Shown: positions 45,233 to 57,300, counted from the first letter of the stretch. The stretch is DNA of 64,000 nucleotides from Massospora cicadina (GCA_022478985.1 JAKSZP010000019.1:124001-188000); one strand, 5' to 3'. The notes: generated by a model from the sequence alone, not told the origin. Translations and numbers: made by a program.

Positions 45233-45804
45233 TGTCGCAATTTCAATATGACTGGACAATAATCATGGGACAGCAGGGCAGAATCTGCCGAATATAGTAT
45301 CAGTTACAATTATTTGAGTGCCTTGAGATGAGATGATATTGGGATATAATGAGTTTCTATTGGATATAATGGGCTTTATTAGACCGCCTCTATATAAGGT
45401 GATAAGGTGATAAGGTGATGTCGACATTTGACAAATACAAAGTAAATCGCCTACAATTAAGGCGACAGATGATTAGAGAATAACAAGCCAAATTTGAGGA
45501 GTATTGCAGAATAGAATATCCCAAGCTGTGAGAAGCAGTATCGCCTGAAGTCGCTGTATATAAATGAGATGGGTGATTGAGAGAAGAAGGTTGTTTTTAG
45601 CATAGAAGAGATGGGACTGCGAAAAGTAGCTGTAATTATAAAAAATAAATAAAGAATTGGTTGGGGCTTTTGCTCCTATTTTAAGTATATTTTCAAGTGT
45701 GTCCGAAGGACTGACAATCCTCACATTGTCTGTCTGTTGCTAAGTGGGTTTAACTTTTGCAAATAACCTGACGGATTCTAACTATACTGTCCAAAATTAT
45801 AACA
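45233..45804 (+). repeat. Element F 3' LTR
   Basis: 572 bp, same length as the 5' copy, followed by the GGGGA duplication and the resumed LTR of E. It contains AATAAATAAAGAATTG near 45645, a likely polyadenylation region shared with the 5' LTR. Confidence 0.92.
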
Positions 45805-46215
45805 GGGGACAGTCCATGACTAATTTCAAACCCTAATATCAGGATTCAAACCCAATCTATTTGGCAACCAAAATTTCATTTGATAAGAAATGAATAACCT
45901 GCCACCAAATTCCCAATTGGAAATGCGAATAGATCTTAGCTTATTATGCATGGAGATTTTCCAAGAAAACTTCTTATATAATGATGTTTCTAAGCAATAA
46001 ACTTTACTCTTCTTTCGTGATTTAAGTTAAATTGGCCTACTCTATTTATTTAGAGAATTATATTTGGGATCTACGACTCCTGGAACGTTAACTTGAAGAA
46101 AGACTTTCTATCCAAGGAAAGCAAGTACTTAAAATCCAGACCCAGGAATTTTGAGCTTCCTGGCCTATAAAAATAAACATAACAAGTGATCTAAACCCCC
46201 TAGTACCAACAAAGT

Positions 46216-46232
46216 TGGTGCTCCCTGCCAGG
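46216..46232 (+). promoter_or_regulatory. Element E primer binding site
   Basis: TGGTGCTCCCTGCCAGG four bases after the 5' LTR. It shares the TGGTGCTC start with B, C, D and F but then differs. Confidence 0.6.
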
Positions 46233-48650
46233 TTTATCCTGAGGTCATGGTGCAACTATTATATATTGAGCAATAGCAATTTGGTGTTAGATCCCTCTTT
46301 AGATCAGGAACGCCTTAACTTTGTGGCAAAATTACCTGTTGAGATACATGGATGAAACAAGATTTTTACCATTAAGCAACGCCAAATTAAATTTTGTGAT
46401 ACGACTTCCAAGATAAAAAGTGAAATTCAGCAGTTAACCCCGTTGGTTGCTCCAAATCAACCCTTCATGCCACAATGAGCGGTTAAATCAATAATTGAAA
46501 ATCAACGACTTACAAAGTCAGATATACGCTCTCCACCCTCACGTATTTCCCTGAAATAACAGTTACTCTTAGAGTGAAACTGCACCCCCAATGTCCGTTC
46601 ACATCATCTAGAAGTTAATACCCCAGTGGTAAGTTCAATCTGTCATTCAAAGAGAAGTTCATTCCAGGAGAAGGAAGCATCTTTTCTTTGCTATTTTATT
46701 ATGAAAGTGTCATGGAGGAAGCTACCAACACCCAACGGCTCAAAAGCCTAACTAATTGTCTTAGTTGTGTATGTCAGGGGGATGGCAGATAAAATTTAAG
46801 CTGGCCTTCCAGTCAGGGTACAAAACGCACCCAAAGAACGAGTTAGAATGCCAGGAACATTGCCTCTTAGATGATGTTAGAGTAAGCTAGGAGATAGATA
46901 ACAGTGGGGTGCTGACAAGGTGCCAATAAGAAACAACCAAATGAAGAACCAATTGCTTTTGTATTAGAGCCAATGGGTCCAGGTATAAAAAGTTGTGAGA
47001 CACAGAAAATATATGGGATGGCCTTGACATGATAAGCCCTGTGACTATGGTGAGGGTCAACTCTAATAATAAGACCAGGGCATCCCAGTCAATACGTGGT
47101 CCGTGGGGCCTCACTGCAATTGTCACAAGTGTTTGGCAATTAAAATTCAAATTTTAAATAAATAAATTGAGCGCAGGAGGAATTTTAATGTAACTTTAAA
47201 ATAGAGAATTGACCATCAATTTTCTCAGTGTGTTATTACTGTTTAAAAAGGATGATCGATTTAAGGAACAGCTTGGGAAAACGTGTGATTGTAGCCATTG
47301 AGATTTGACCTAATCTGGTGAACTTTGAGCAAGAGAGGGGAAAGAAACAATTTCAATTGAATTAACTCTGAAATTATTGGCGTTGGGTCAAGTCGCTGTC
47401 AGGTTGTCCACGGACACCCAAATTGTGGATTTTCTGCAGTTCCACCAACTGGAGCAACAGTGTCTCGCCCAACGGGCAGCAGGAACCTCCCAAAGCCACC
47501 CCAAATAGGGGCGTCCCCAAGAGGTCAGAAATGGTTTGGAACGCCCAATCTGCCTGCACCCTATCACTCCAGCATCCGTTTGTACAAGTGGGAAATATCA
47601 GACAAAGATTCTGATGTGTCTAGGGCAAGGTTCAAACTGTGGGCTGCATATCCCAATAACCCAATGCCATCAACAAGTTTTTATGACAATTTGACATCTG
47701 TAAATTCATTATCCAAATATATGCGCCCGTCAGGCTTTGTTGCTGAGAGTTTGGGGGTTTTTGGGCCTCGATGTCAAAGGCCCATTTTCATCAACTTCAA
47801 ACGGGCCATTTGCCTTGTGAAGATGCCAATTTTCAAATAACTTGGCACAAATTCCCTTATTTTCATATTAAATTTGGCTGAAGGTAATGTGGGGCCAGGT
47901 AGCAGGATCTTCAAAGAGAGAGCTGTTACCATCACTTGTCCACCACATGGCGATGTCACACTGTGAGACAAGAGGGGCAGATGGACTTTTTGGACCCTTC
48001 TTTGATGGGAATAGGAACGTCACCCAGTCCAAGTGAAGGGGGCGCTCCCCCAGGATTACAGCGTAGCTCAAGACATTATGATAATTCATTTAATGCATTG
48101 CTGGGCTTAGGATAACGCCAAGCTTGCTTTGCTTTGAGAATTTGGGAGCGACTTAACTTTATCCAGCCAAAAGCAACCTTTTATGAGCATAAGCCTTGAT
48201 TGGGAAGAAACTGTCACTGAGTTTGCTCACTGTTTTTACCCTGAGGCTCAAACGTTGGTCTCATGAAAACGTCTTACTTTAGATGACGCTATCACTTCTT
48301 AGTTTTTTGCTTTTAAAAATACTTCCAACGTTCTAATTTATCTTACCATGGTGAAGTCTAACTGGACGTCTCTCCTCCATAACAAAGAAGCTACTTTGGA
48401 GATTCTGGAAAATCTACTTAAGTAATGGGCCCCCTCACTTTAGTAATAATAAGTCTTGGCCCCAAGTTCTAGCAGTTACACCCCCAGAAGTTGCCTAACC
48501 CTAAATTATCATGCACTTTTTGCAATAGAAACAACCACACTGTAGACACTTGTTGCATCTTTTTACGCAGGTTAGCAAAAGACTAGTCAGTATAGGGCAG
48601 GAGGCTCCCTATACTGCTGAAAATAAAGTGCCTCAAGGCCCTTGTATTAG
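46233..48650 (+). pseudogene. Element E leader and gag
   Basis: The first 1.2 kb is leader or unreadable. From about 47440 a coding stretch is visible: frame 47460-47840 has PAPYHSSIRLYKWEISDKDS and SKYMRPSGFVAESLGVFG. A later frame near 48195-48440 has EETVTEFAHCFYPEAQTLVS and KRLTLDDAITS, the same capsid core as in gag of B, C, D and F. The part at 47640-48090 recurs on the - strand at 59740-60125. Stops are frequent. Confidence 0.6.
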
Positions 48651-49890
48651 CTCTAATCCTAAGCCCTGCACTTCTGGATGATTTGTGTTAGCAGATCCTG
48701 CAGAAGTCAATGTACCACTTCCTATCCAAGGGAACAAAGAGCTTCAGCTTTCTTATTTTTATATCGGGCAGATACTAATCAAATCTAAGAGCTCATCTCC
48801 TCTTTAGAAAGCCAAACACTGGCAGATAAAACCTTTACAAGTATTGAGCATCCCTAAGCTTGGCCGCAGCAAAATCCTCCACTTACCTTTTTACAAATCT
48901 TCCACTAAAGTTTACTAGCTGTTAATACTCAATTTGGCTCTTTGGTGTTTTAAGTAAAGGTACTTGTTCATAAGGTTAAAGTCTTGACAATAATTGATAC
49001 TAGATCACCGATTAAGGTTATATCCCCCTAACTTATCCAGAAAAGATTAAAATCTCTTCAGGCTTGATCCACAAAGCTGAATATGAGAGGGCCAGTAATT
49101 GGACAACTGAAGCAATTAGGGCAAATTCCGCCTTACCTTTCTGATTTAAAAATTTCTTAACTACTGCCTCCGTTATTGTTTTAGAAAATGATAGCTACAA
49201 GATGCTTATTGGAGTCCAATTCATGCGAGAATTTATTTGTATCATCAACCATAAAGAAAAGGAACTGTCCCTACTAGGGTATCATATTCTGTTAATATTT
49301 GACCTCCCAGTCAAAAAAAAAAGGAGCCCCAAAAAATGAACATGACTGCTTGAATATCCGCCCTCTATTTGTAAAGTCAAATATCAAGTCTTAAAAGGCA
49401 AAACTAAGTTACCCACTGAGGCTATGGGCGCTGAAGATGGGATCTTTCTCTATGTCCCCATCCTACTACAATACCCTCTGGCTCACAAGTAATGTGGATA
49501 TGGTGATCATGATTATTATCCCTCTTAATCAAGCTTTGGAGCTAAGTGGACACCCAAACTCTTTAATTTAAGAAGCGTTGACCTGCTCAGGGAATTTGGA
49601 TCCTGCCTACGGGAAATCAACTCTATCTTATTAGGGAATCTAATGAACCAAACCATACAAATCCCTTGGCATGCCACTATTGCTTATGTAAAATTATAGC
49701 TTATTGAGAATATCGCCAATCTGAGTTTTTTTTTGACTCTATACAAGATTTAGGATTCGATCCCTTACCTACTATAGCTCTGGTCAAAAGTAAAATTAGG
49801 ACAATCTCAAACCTAACAAATGCCAGAACGTTAAAGACCTCTTTGAGGAGTATGGTGTATTTTTTCCTTGAAAATAAGTGACTATGAAAA
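48651..49890 (+). pseudogene. Element E protease and linker
   Basis: The protease is recognisable only as VLTIIDTRSPIKVIS at about 48985-49030, where the catalytic Asp-Thr-Gly has become Asp-Thr-Arg (GGA to AGA). The rest up to the RT is a stop-ridden linker. Confidence 0.6.
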
Positions 49891-50600
49891 AATTTCAGGG
49901 ATATACACCAAAATTAATAATGATACTCACCCTCCATTCAAATCCTGGCCATACCACAAATCCAAAGTTGAGGAAGATCAAGTGGCCCTAAAGCTACAGC
50001 AACTGTTGGAAGCCAGGTTACTTGTGCCTTCTAAAAGCCCGTGAAATTCCCCACTCATATTAATTTGGAAAAAGGATGGTGGCCACCATGCTGTCATGTA
50101 TTATTGATGCCTCAACTCAATCACAAGAAAAGATAGTTATCCATTACCACATATAAATGATTCCTTCCGCTTGATGTTGGGTTCCCAAGATTTTTGGATA
50201 TGGATCTCACCAGCGGGTACTGGCAATTCAATTTAACGCTGGAGGATCAGGAAAAATGTGCACTCAACTTAAGTGAAGGATTGTTCTAGCCCAGTCAAAT
50301 GCCGCAGGGGTTATGTAGCGCCCCTGCTACCTTCCAACGCGCCATGGATGGACTTTTGGTGATTTAAGCGGTATTGCTTGTTAGTTTATCTTGATAATAT
50401 TACCATTTTTTTCAATAACTTTTACCAAACATAGATCATCTCAAGCAAGTTTCCAGAAGTTACAGCAAGCTCCGCTAAAAATTAAGCCGTAAGAATGCTT
50501 TTCCTTTCAGAATAAAATGGATTTTCTGGGTCATAATGTAGGGAAAGCTGGAATATCCTCAATGGACAACAATGGCCTGGCCATTTACAAAATATCACCC
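49890..50600 (+). pseudogene. Element E reverse transcriptase
   Basis: Readable pieces on the + strand: VEEDQVALKLQQLLEARLLV, LILIWKKDGGHHAVM, LNSITRKDSYPLPHIND and LVYLDNITIFFNNF. The catalytic loop is YLDN, as in element B, again with the second Asp replaced by Asn. Many stops and several shifts. Confidence 0.75.
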
Positions 50601-51200
50601 TTAAAACCCTACAAGACATAAAAGTTTTTATTTGGAGATGATAGGATATTATTGCCAGTTTAATCCCCACTTTGCCAACACCTCTGAGCCTCTAGTATAT
50701 ATACTGAATAAAGGGGTACCCTTCCAGTGGAAAGAAGAACTACAGCAGGCCTTAAAACTGCTACACGTCTCTCTCTCAACTCTTCAATACTTATACATCC
50801 TAATTTTGACAAACGTTTTCTCCTTTTTACTAGTGCTGCCAATATAACCATTGGAGCCATACTAATGCAGCATAACGAAAATTTATTAGACCATCCTATT
50901 TCCTAATATAGATAAAACTCTAAACAGAGCTGAATGTAACTATATAGTTATAAAATGAAAATTCTTGGCGTTACTACTGGCTATTAAGCATTTCTGACCT
51001 TATATATATGGAAAACATTTCATAACTATTATCAACCATGATTCCTTGTGATGGCTATAGAAAATCAAGGACCCCAATGGGAGATTAGCCCAATGGGCGT
51101 TAAATCTTCAAAACTATGACTTTTCCACAATATAATGAACAGGACCAATACACCAAAGTGGATTGCCTATCCTGGCTTACCATATTTACTTTACCCAACC
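50601..51200 (+). pseudogene. Element E RT connection and RNase H
   Basis: Frame 50632-50847 begins MIGYYCQFNPHFANTSEPLV, the gypsy thumb/connection signature, and runs into VPFQWKEELQQALKLLHV. RNase H follows as short pieces near 50930-51080. Too decayed to score the active site. Confidence 0.65.
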
Positions 51201-52418
51201 CTTAAGAGGATCAACTCTATGACCTCATTACTCAATTGCAATTATGGAATATTTTAATCCATGACCCTTTAAAAGGAATTAGAAAAAAAATCAGCAAATC
51301 TTCAAGTCAAAAACGTCTGACTGTAAAAACTTCAGTCCCAAAAATGGTTGACCTATGTATGACCTTCAGCTTGAACTGGCGTCATATTGGAGGGACATCA
51401 GCAAGTCAGCCATGAGGGGAATTCGGAAAGCCTACCAGTGGCTTAGGAGTTAATGCTACTTGGAAGGAATCTTGTTTCAATCCAAGATGTATTAGAGTCC
51501 TGCCTGGTATGTAAAAGTTAATCTAGACCTAATCCCCAATCTCAACATCTGGTGTTTCACCTTATGAACCCTTACATACTATTGGCATTGATGTTGTGGG
51601 ACCTCTCCCTTGAGCCTCAAGTGGTCATTGGTTCCTCCTTATAGCTGTAGATCATTTAACTAGGTGGACCAAAGCTGTATCACTACTATCCACTTTGGCA
51701 AAAGCTACCGCCACATTCTTATATAATCGGATTATCATCCAGCATGGTTGCCCTAGCATAATTATCTCCAATAATGGTCAAAACATCTGATCGTCACTGG
51801 AGGAAGATTAAGCTGAACTGATGGGATTCACTAAGGTATTTTCCACTCCCTACCATCCTGCAACAGATGGAATGGTAGAGCAGGCAAATGGTACTCTAAC
51901 AGCAACACTCTGGATAATGGCTATTACTGACCCTCTTCGCTGGGTTTAATATTTTCCTAGTGAAATTATGGATTACAGAATAAGCTATCACAGAATATTT
52001 AAGATGTCGCTCTTCCAGGCTTTGTATGAAAAAATCCTCAGTTGCCATCTAGGTGCAGTTTATGTTAGATCAAGCTTTACCTGATGCTTTTGAAGTTCCT
52101 ATGTAAAGAATTGCCACAGAATAACCTGACTCCAGGATCTAGCTTCTGAAAACTTATCTGCTAAAGCTAGCAAAGGAAAAAGTTGGTGTAATGATAAACA
52201 TGAACCTCTGCACACATTTCAACTGGGTGAACTAATCCTTTTCTACCACCATCAGATGAGAGTTTGTGATAACAATTGATAACCAAATGGACAGGGCCCT
52301 ACAAAGTCATTTAAAAGCAGGGCAATAAACATTCAAATGTAGAGGTTGTTTATAGTGCTGTGGTAAATCGCGTACATAGTTGTTTTCTCCGTCTGTTTTC
52401 CCCCTATGCCAAGATCTT
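51201..52418 (+). pseudogene. Element E integrase
   Basis: Recognisable by short pieces: GHQQVSHEGNSESLPVA-like zinc region near 51395-51440, the core segment ending VDHLTRWTKAVS near 51645-51680, the NNGQN block near 51770 and the FSTPYHPATDGMVEQANGTL block near 51840-51896, in which Glu is present. Each lies in a different frame or is bounded by stops. The C-terminal arm is weakly visible at 52190-52300. Confidence 0.65.
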
Positions 52419-52429
52419 AAGGGGGGCTT

Positions 52430-53000
52430 TGTTGGGATTTCTACCTGAATTAGAGATTTTGATGAGGTAGATGACAGGAATCAAATTAAAACTGTCAATG
52501 TAGCTGAAACCTTTGTCAGGGTTAGCCCTGACGAATATCCAACCCTCTTATCATTGGGGCAATTTCCCAACTAATGCAGTCACATATTCATGCCCAAAAT
52601 CCCCTAATAAAAGGTGTTCAAATTCAATCTATGCAGCTAGAAAATCCTATTTGACCGTGATGACTAAGCCTGCAACAAAATCCCCCGATTTTTTAACAAC
52701 TATAAATTTTAGCTTGGACTGCTTGAAAATAGACTGGGTAACCTCCCTGATCTCCCATATAATTTAGATTTTAAGCAAATAAAGATTACTCTCTTTTGCC
52801 ATTTTTAAGATTAAATTGGCCTACAACTAAATTACTTAGGGATGAGATAATAGTAGGATTTATGACTCTGGGGACGTTAACCTGAGTAAAGGCTTTCTGA
52901 AAAAGGAAAAAATTATGTAAAAATGTCAGCACCAAGGAACTTCAGGTTTCCTGGCCTATAAATTAGAAAGGGACAAGAGGTCTAGACCCTTGATCCAACA
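52430..53000 (+). repeat. Element E 3' LTR
   Basis: 571 bp from TGTTGGGATTTCTACC to GATCCAACA, preceded by the polypurine tract AAGGGGGGCTT (52419-52429). It matches the split 5' LTR at roughly 70-75 percent by eye. The next base already belongs to LINE-B. Confidence 0.85.
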
Positions 53001-55490
53001 TCTACCAAGGAGAATGATTTCAGCTTTGGATGAGTTGAGGGCAGAATACTGACCCTGTAGTACCACAGATAGTGGACTCAAATGTGCGTGCATTATGGTT
53101 TCTAGACACACTAACTGCACATTTGTCAACGAAAACAAGCATCCTAACTGGTGCTTGGTCATTCATCTGAACACCAAAAATGCTTGCATTAACACTGTAG
53201 AGAAGTGGGTCAAGGCTAAAGTTGTATAAAAGTTAGCTTAAAGGGTCCCCTTAACGGAGACCCTTTGAGGGCAAACCAAAACGGTGAGTAAACCCGAGAC
53301 CCACACTGCCATTGTGGCTGATTCATTGAACAACATTGCCCAACTGATGAACCGTGGGGGGTGGTGGAACTAACGAAGGCAGTCCCTTAGGTAGTCTTAG
53401 TTAACCCTATCATACACTTTTTGTTGGTCTAAGAACACAAGCGCTCTGGTAACTAGAGATTGGCAGACATTGGTCAGGTGTGAATTTTGTCCCAGATTGG
53501 CCTCTTAGGAATAAAGCTAAATTGCTCATAAAATATTACCTCAGAGGCAACTTTCCTTAGCAGTTAGCCATTGATTTAAATACTGAATTATTATTGGGGT
53601 TAGTGAGGGAAATAGGGCGCCAGTTTTCCAAAGATATCTTATCCCGCTTCTTAAACAACGTTACCATGTAAGCCTCTTAGCCCCTAGGAAAGAGGTGTGT
53701 CTCTAAGAGACATTTGTTCATTGAGTCTAGCATTAAGTGGGGTAAATAATTAAAATATTTTTTGTTGAACTCATATGGAATCCCATTGGACCTGGGCTCT
53801 TTCTGTGCGGTGCACCGCAAATGGCATACCAGAGTTCATCATAGGTTATTAAATTTATGAGCTCTAAAGGGAGGATACCCCAGTGGTAGAGTATAGACCC
53901 TCTACCAATGCCTCCCAAGTTTGATCCCGGTAATGGACTTTGGGTAGGGGACAATTTTGACTGTGTTGGTTTTGCGCGCCAATGCCCCAAACCAAGATAG
54001 CAAATAGCAAAGGCGGTCCATGGAGTTCCTGGCCTATCATACGCCGCGCATGGAGGTTTTCAGGTTTTATCCTCCTTTCCCATTTTCTTCACTTCCCTAA
54101 TTGGTGCAGTATTGTCCCCAGGTCGGCCCACCTTGAATAAAATTTAATTTAAATTTATGAGCTCTAGATATGGATAAATGGTGAATATGTTTGTACCAAC
54201 AAGAAACTCATTGATTTTGGTAGGATCAACTAAGTTGGCCATTTATAGCACAGAGTAATATTTTTGAACTTCAATAGATAATTTGGCTGGCGTTTTCTGA
54301 AATGGAATTTTCCAAGCGCCTCACTTGTGTGCAGGCCAAGTTTTAGCGCAGGGTGGAAAGTTTTTGGAAAAAGTAGGCGGAGCACTTTTCACCTGTGGTG
54401 ATATTCTTTGGCTTTTACTTGTCACGATCTTAGTATTTGTGTTATCTTATTAGCACATTTTGATGGACAGATACTTTGGCCCATTTACAGCCCCAAGAAG
54501 GGCTGTACCCTGCCTTGGGAACATTATTCTCAATGTAGTCCACCTCCGCCAGGGTGCATGTAATGAATTCCAAGGCAGCCTGAGAGTTCTGCAATGAGAT
54601 GTGACGCGCTTAGGATATTGCGGATACTTTAAATGTTGACCAGGTCAACAGGGGATCGGCACAAAAAGAAGCTGCAAACTCCTAGTTAGAGTGGCGGTGT
54701 CCATCCAACTTGAAAATGTGGGTAGCATGAGATTGGTGGGGCGAAAGTTAGTCCATGTAGGCGCCTGTGGAGCCGGTCTCAACATAGTAGATGATAACAA
54801 GACCATCTTGTGGTCAGAGATCTATTTTCGTTGTATTGAAATGCGAGATATGGGGCAGAAGATTCAGTTGGGCAAGAATTAAATCTATGCAGGACATAGA
54901 CATTAACTGCCTGTTGTGCACATTGGGACGTGACATGTTGGGTAGTAACAGCTTTATCTTGGAGAGGGTATCAAACAGGCCCAAGGTGGCTTTCATAACA
55001 TGAAGTTTGATGTTCTCCTGCGGTGGGGCAGGCGTGGAAGGCCAGCGGTTGGTGGTTGGGTTGTCCCAACAGTTTAGGTCGCCAACCACAAAGGAATTGG
55101 AGGGGAGGGGAAGAGAAGCCATGGCTGAAAGGAATTTCCGTTGAACCTGCACACAAGTTGGGGCGTAAATATTAAATATTGTGTGCACTTTGGCATCCCA
55201 TGAAAAGGACATGACCAGCACACATCTGTCAAGAAAGGTATTTTTTCTAAAAAGTTTGAGGATGTGGTTTGACCATATAAGCACCCCACAGTGCAGCGAC
55301 CAAAAGGATTGGTAGTGGAGGAGCATGGTTGCTCATGTCTCCTCAGCACCTTGCTGATAGTGGGTTTCCTGAATTGCCAGGAAGTCCACAGCAAATTTTT
55401 TTAAAGAAACTCAGTTTTTTAGCCCAGGATGGAGAGGCCTTGAGTCTGGCAATGTTTAGCGTCCCTATTGTGATAAATACCCACATCATT
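53001..55490 (-). pseudogene. LINE-B ORF2 (endonuclease and partial RT)
   Basis: Endonuclease frame 54814-55326 reads FNIYAPTCVQVQRKFLSAMA, FVVGDLNCWDNPTTNRWPST, RPNVHNRQLMSMSCIDLIL, closely matching LINE-A 23850-24070; the catalytic GDLN is intact. RT begins LINLITYDELWYAICGAP then RKSPGPMGFHMSS at 53733-53870 (LINE-A: NLITTNELWSTIRSAP). The palm is degraded; the last recognisable piece is NSSKAEIILLGR. The Asp of PGPDG is Met here. Confidence 0.8.
53867..54150 (+). mobile_element. tRNA-headed SINE with LINE-type tail, inserted in LINE-B
   Basis: The target duplication AAATTTATGAGCTCTA is at 53851-53866 and 54151-54166, exactly 300 bp apart. The 284-bp insert begins AAGGGAGGATACCCCAGTGG. 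It has an A-box-like TGGTAGAGTATAG (53884-53896) and a B-box-like GTTTGATCCC (53919-53928), the internal pol III promoter of a tRNA-derived SINE. Its end, TTGTCCCCAGGTCGGCCCAC then an A/T-rich tail, resembles the 3' end of LINE-A (TGTCCATCCCTGGTCGGCC). SINEs are commonly moved by LINEs with a matching 3' end; that pairing here is inference. Confidence 0.85.
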
Positions 55491-55849
55491 TCTTAGGAGT
55501 TAGGGGAGGGCCCCTCAGGCCCTGCCACTTCATGCTGCTGTGCAAGATCAGCATTTGCTTTTTGAGCGCAAGTATTTGAGGAGGGAGTATCTCCAGGCGT
55601 ATAGTTCTATATTTGAGGGCGGCTTTGACTGTGGTTTTTGTTTTTGTTTGGATTTTTGATCTTTGCAATTTTTGAGTTACTAGAGCTTTGCAGTGCACCG
55701 TTGAGATTATTCAACAATTCTTCCTTGAAAAACTCGTCTAATTCCATGTTGGAAAATCTGTTTGCATTTGGTGTAAAGGAATACTGTGGGTGTGTACCAA
55801 GTGCATTTTGTGGGTATGAGGGCTGGGTTCCTTAATCTAATTGGTTGGG

Positions 55850-56760
55850 AAAATGGAATTCCACCACAAGCAGAAAATTCAGCCTGGTCAGCCTGAGTCT
55901 GGGAAGAAAAGATGGTGGAGGCCGCCGTAGCCGCTGCCTTAGCCTGAACTCAACGTTGCTGTTTGGCTTTTTTCATTCTTGTGGGGAAACAGGCTTTACC
56001 TGGATAAACCCCTGATCGCCCCTGGGAAGGCGACATTACTTTCAGATGTGGGCTCACAGTGGCCAGCTACCATTGCTTCCAAGTAAGCCTCATTCAGGAT
56101 AATTTCCTCAATGGTGGGGCAAGTTTGTAACTTGTGGCCAAATGCATAACAAAGAGTGCAGATGGGCGGTGCGCTGTCAAACATAACATGGAATGGTTGA
56201 GTTTATACCCTTTAATGGTGATAGTAGCAGTGTGGAAACTGAGTCAAAATCTTCAGCTACCACTGAGAATTGGGTGATCACTTCAATGGCTTTACCTTGC
56301 TGAGTTCTGGCATAAGCAAAAAAAGATTGCATTTCAAAAGGAGCAAATTTCCCCATAGCTTTAAAGTCCTGCTTGGAGATGGCTCCTGATGACTTCACGT
56401 TTTCTAGTTGTGGGAAGAAAATTGAAATTGACAAAGACTTGATTTTATTTCATCCAGCGTGTGCACTTGGTTTTGACCACCCCTTAACCATCCGGGTGAT
56501 CTAACACCATGCACACCTGTGCAGCAGCATCCTCTGCTTGCACTGTCTCACACAAGGCCCAACCATATGTGGGCCATTTATTGCTGTGCTACATACACAA
56601 CTTCTGGGAAGTGGGTGCGTACATAACCGCAGAACTTCTCCTAAAGAGCTGTTAAATTTTATCCGGAAAAACTTGGATCCCAAATTCCACTGAAAATATT
56701 GGCTCTGAATGCGAAGTTTTGATGTACTGGTTGCACTTTGCTTGCCACTCAAAAATTCTG
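55850..56760 (-). pseudogene. LINE-B ORF1
   Basis: Aligns with LINE-A ORF1 in several frames. The zinc knuckle is intact: the frame 55996-56184 has SAPPICTLCYAFGHKLQTC, giving CX2CX4HX4C. Upstream pieces (56177-56434 and 56501-56752) carry the RNA-binding part, e.g. KTKCTRWMK against KTKRTRWTK in LINE-A. Stops occur in all frames. Confidence 0.75.
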
Positions 56761-57000
56761 TGGTAAAATACTTATCACAGTTTTTATTATTTTAGGGCCA
56801 CTGGTATCTATGGGGCGTTTTATAACTTTGGGCGGTTCAAACACTAGCCATGTGCCTTTCACTATGCTTGCCAAACCTTACTTGGCATTGGATGCATACT
56901 CATCTCCCCATAAAGATTATCAAACTTTAACTGTCTTTAATCCAAATCAGCTGTAATGAGTGATTTCAACGGTAAAGAAAAGTGAAGCAAGCAACAATTA

Positions 57001-57300
57001 TATTATCAGTTTTGATCCCAAAAGTTCTTCCCATGTGCACGTCCACAAGATTGTTGTTTCCATTTTCTTTATAATTGCATCAGATTGGATTGGACAATTG
57101 GTTGTTCAGCTCTGGGTGAAAATCAAATACATATTTCCTTGGTCAGATGAGGTGTACAATACTCTAAGGGGCCGATTCTAAAGGTTTTCTTTGCTGATAT
57201 AGGAAAACGCTGTAATTACTAACAAGATGGCCATGATTATTATTAGTACTAATGAGCAGGGGCCCCTCATTGGTTGAAATAGTTTCTTTGAGGAGACTAG
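57001..57300. other. Unassigned sequence between LINE-B and the next LINE remnant
   Basis: No recognisable motif. A 73-codon + strand frame at 56960-57181 is probably chance. Confidence 0.4.

Larger units (their letters stand above)
39167..45804 (+). mobile_element. Element F: complete gypsy-type retrotransposon inserted in the LTR of E
   Basis: Two 572-bp LTRs (39167-39738 and 45233-45804), target duplication GGGGA at 39162-39166 and 45805-45809, primer site at 39740, polypurine tract at 45220-45232. Internal order gag, protease, RT, RNase H, integrase on the + strand. It is the closest relative of element C in the window. Inactivated by stops and shifts, by a 38-bp retroposed insertion in RT and by two substitutions in the integrase active site. 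Confidence 0.93.
39035..46211 (+). repeat. Element E 5' LTR, interrupted by element F
   Basis: Starts TATTGGGATTTCTACC (3' LTR: TGTTGGGATTTCTACC) and, after F, resumes at 45805 and ends CCAACA at 46211. Net length about 534 bp against 571 bp for the 3' copy. Strong shared blocks include TTAAATTGGCCTAC, GGACGTTAACCTG/GGAACGTTAACTTG and TTCCTGGCCTATAAA. Confidence 0.8.
39035..53000 (+). mobile_element. Element E: old, heavily decayed gypsy-type retrotransposon, split by F and with mismatched flanks
   Basis: 5' LTR 39035-39166 continued at 45805-46211, primer site 46216, gag, protease, RT, RNase H, integrase and 3' LTR 52430-53000. It has by far the most stops of any element here. Left flank is gag of element C (last five bases GGGAT), right flank is LINE-B (first five bases TCTAC), so there is no target duplication and the two ends seem to come from different insertions. 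The LTRs also differ from each other far more than those of D or F. Confidence 0.75.
53001..57000 (-). mobile_element. LINE-B: L1/Tx1-type LINE, 3' part removed
   Basis: Same family as LINE-A, on the - strand. ORF1 lies at about 56750-55850, endonuclease at about 55480-54170, RT from about 53870 down to 53001, where the sequence ends at the residues ILLGR (LINE-A: ILLGQ at 25620-25640). The 5' UTR matches that of LINE-A (for instance AACGCCCCATAGATACCAGT against ATGCCCCATAGAAACTAGC), placing the 5' end near 57000. The missing 3' third is not present beyond E. A SINE is inserted upstream of the RT. Confidence 0.85.
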
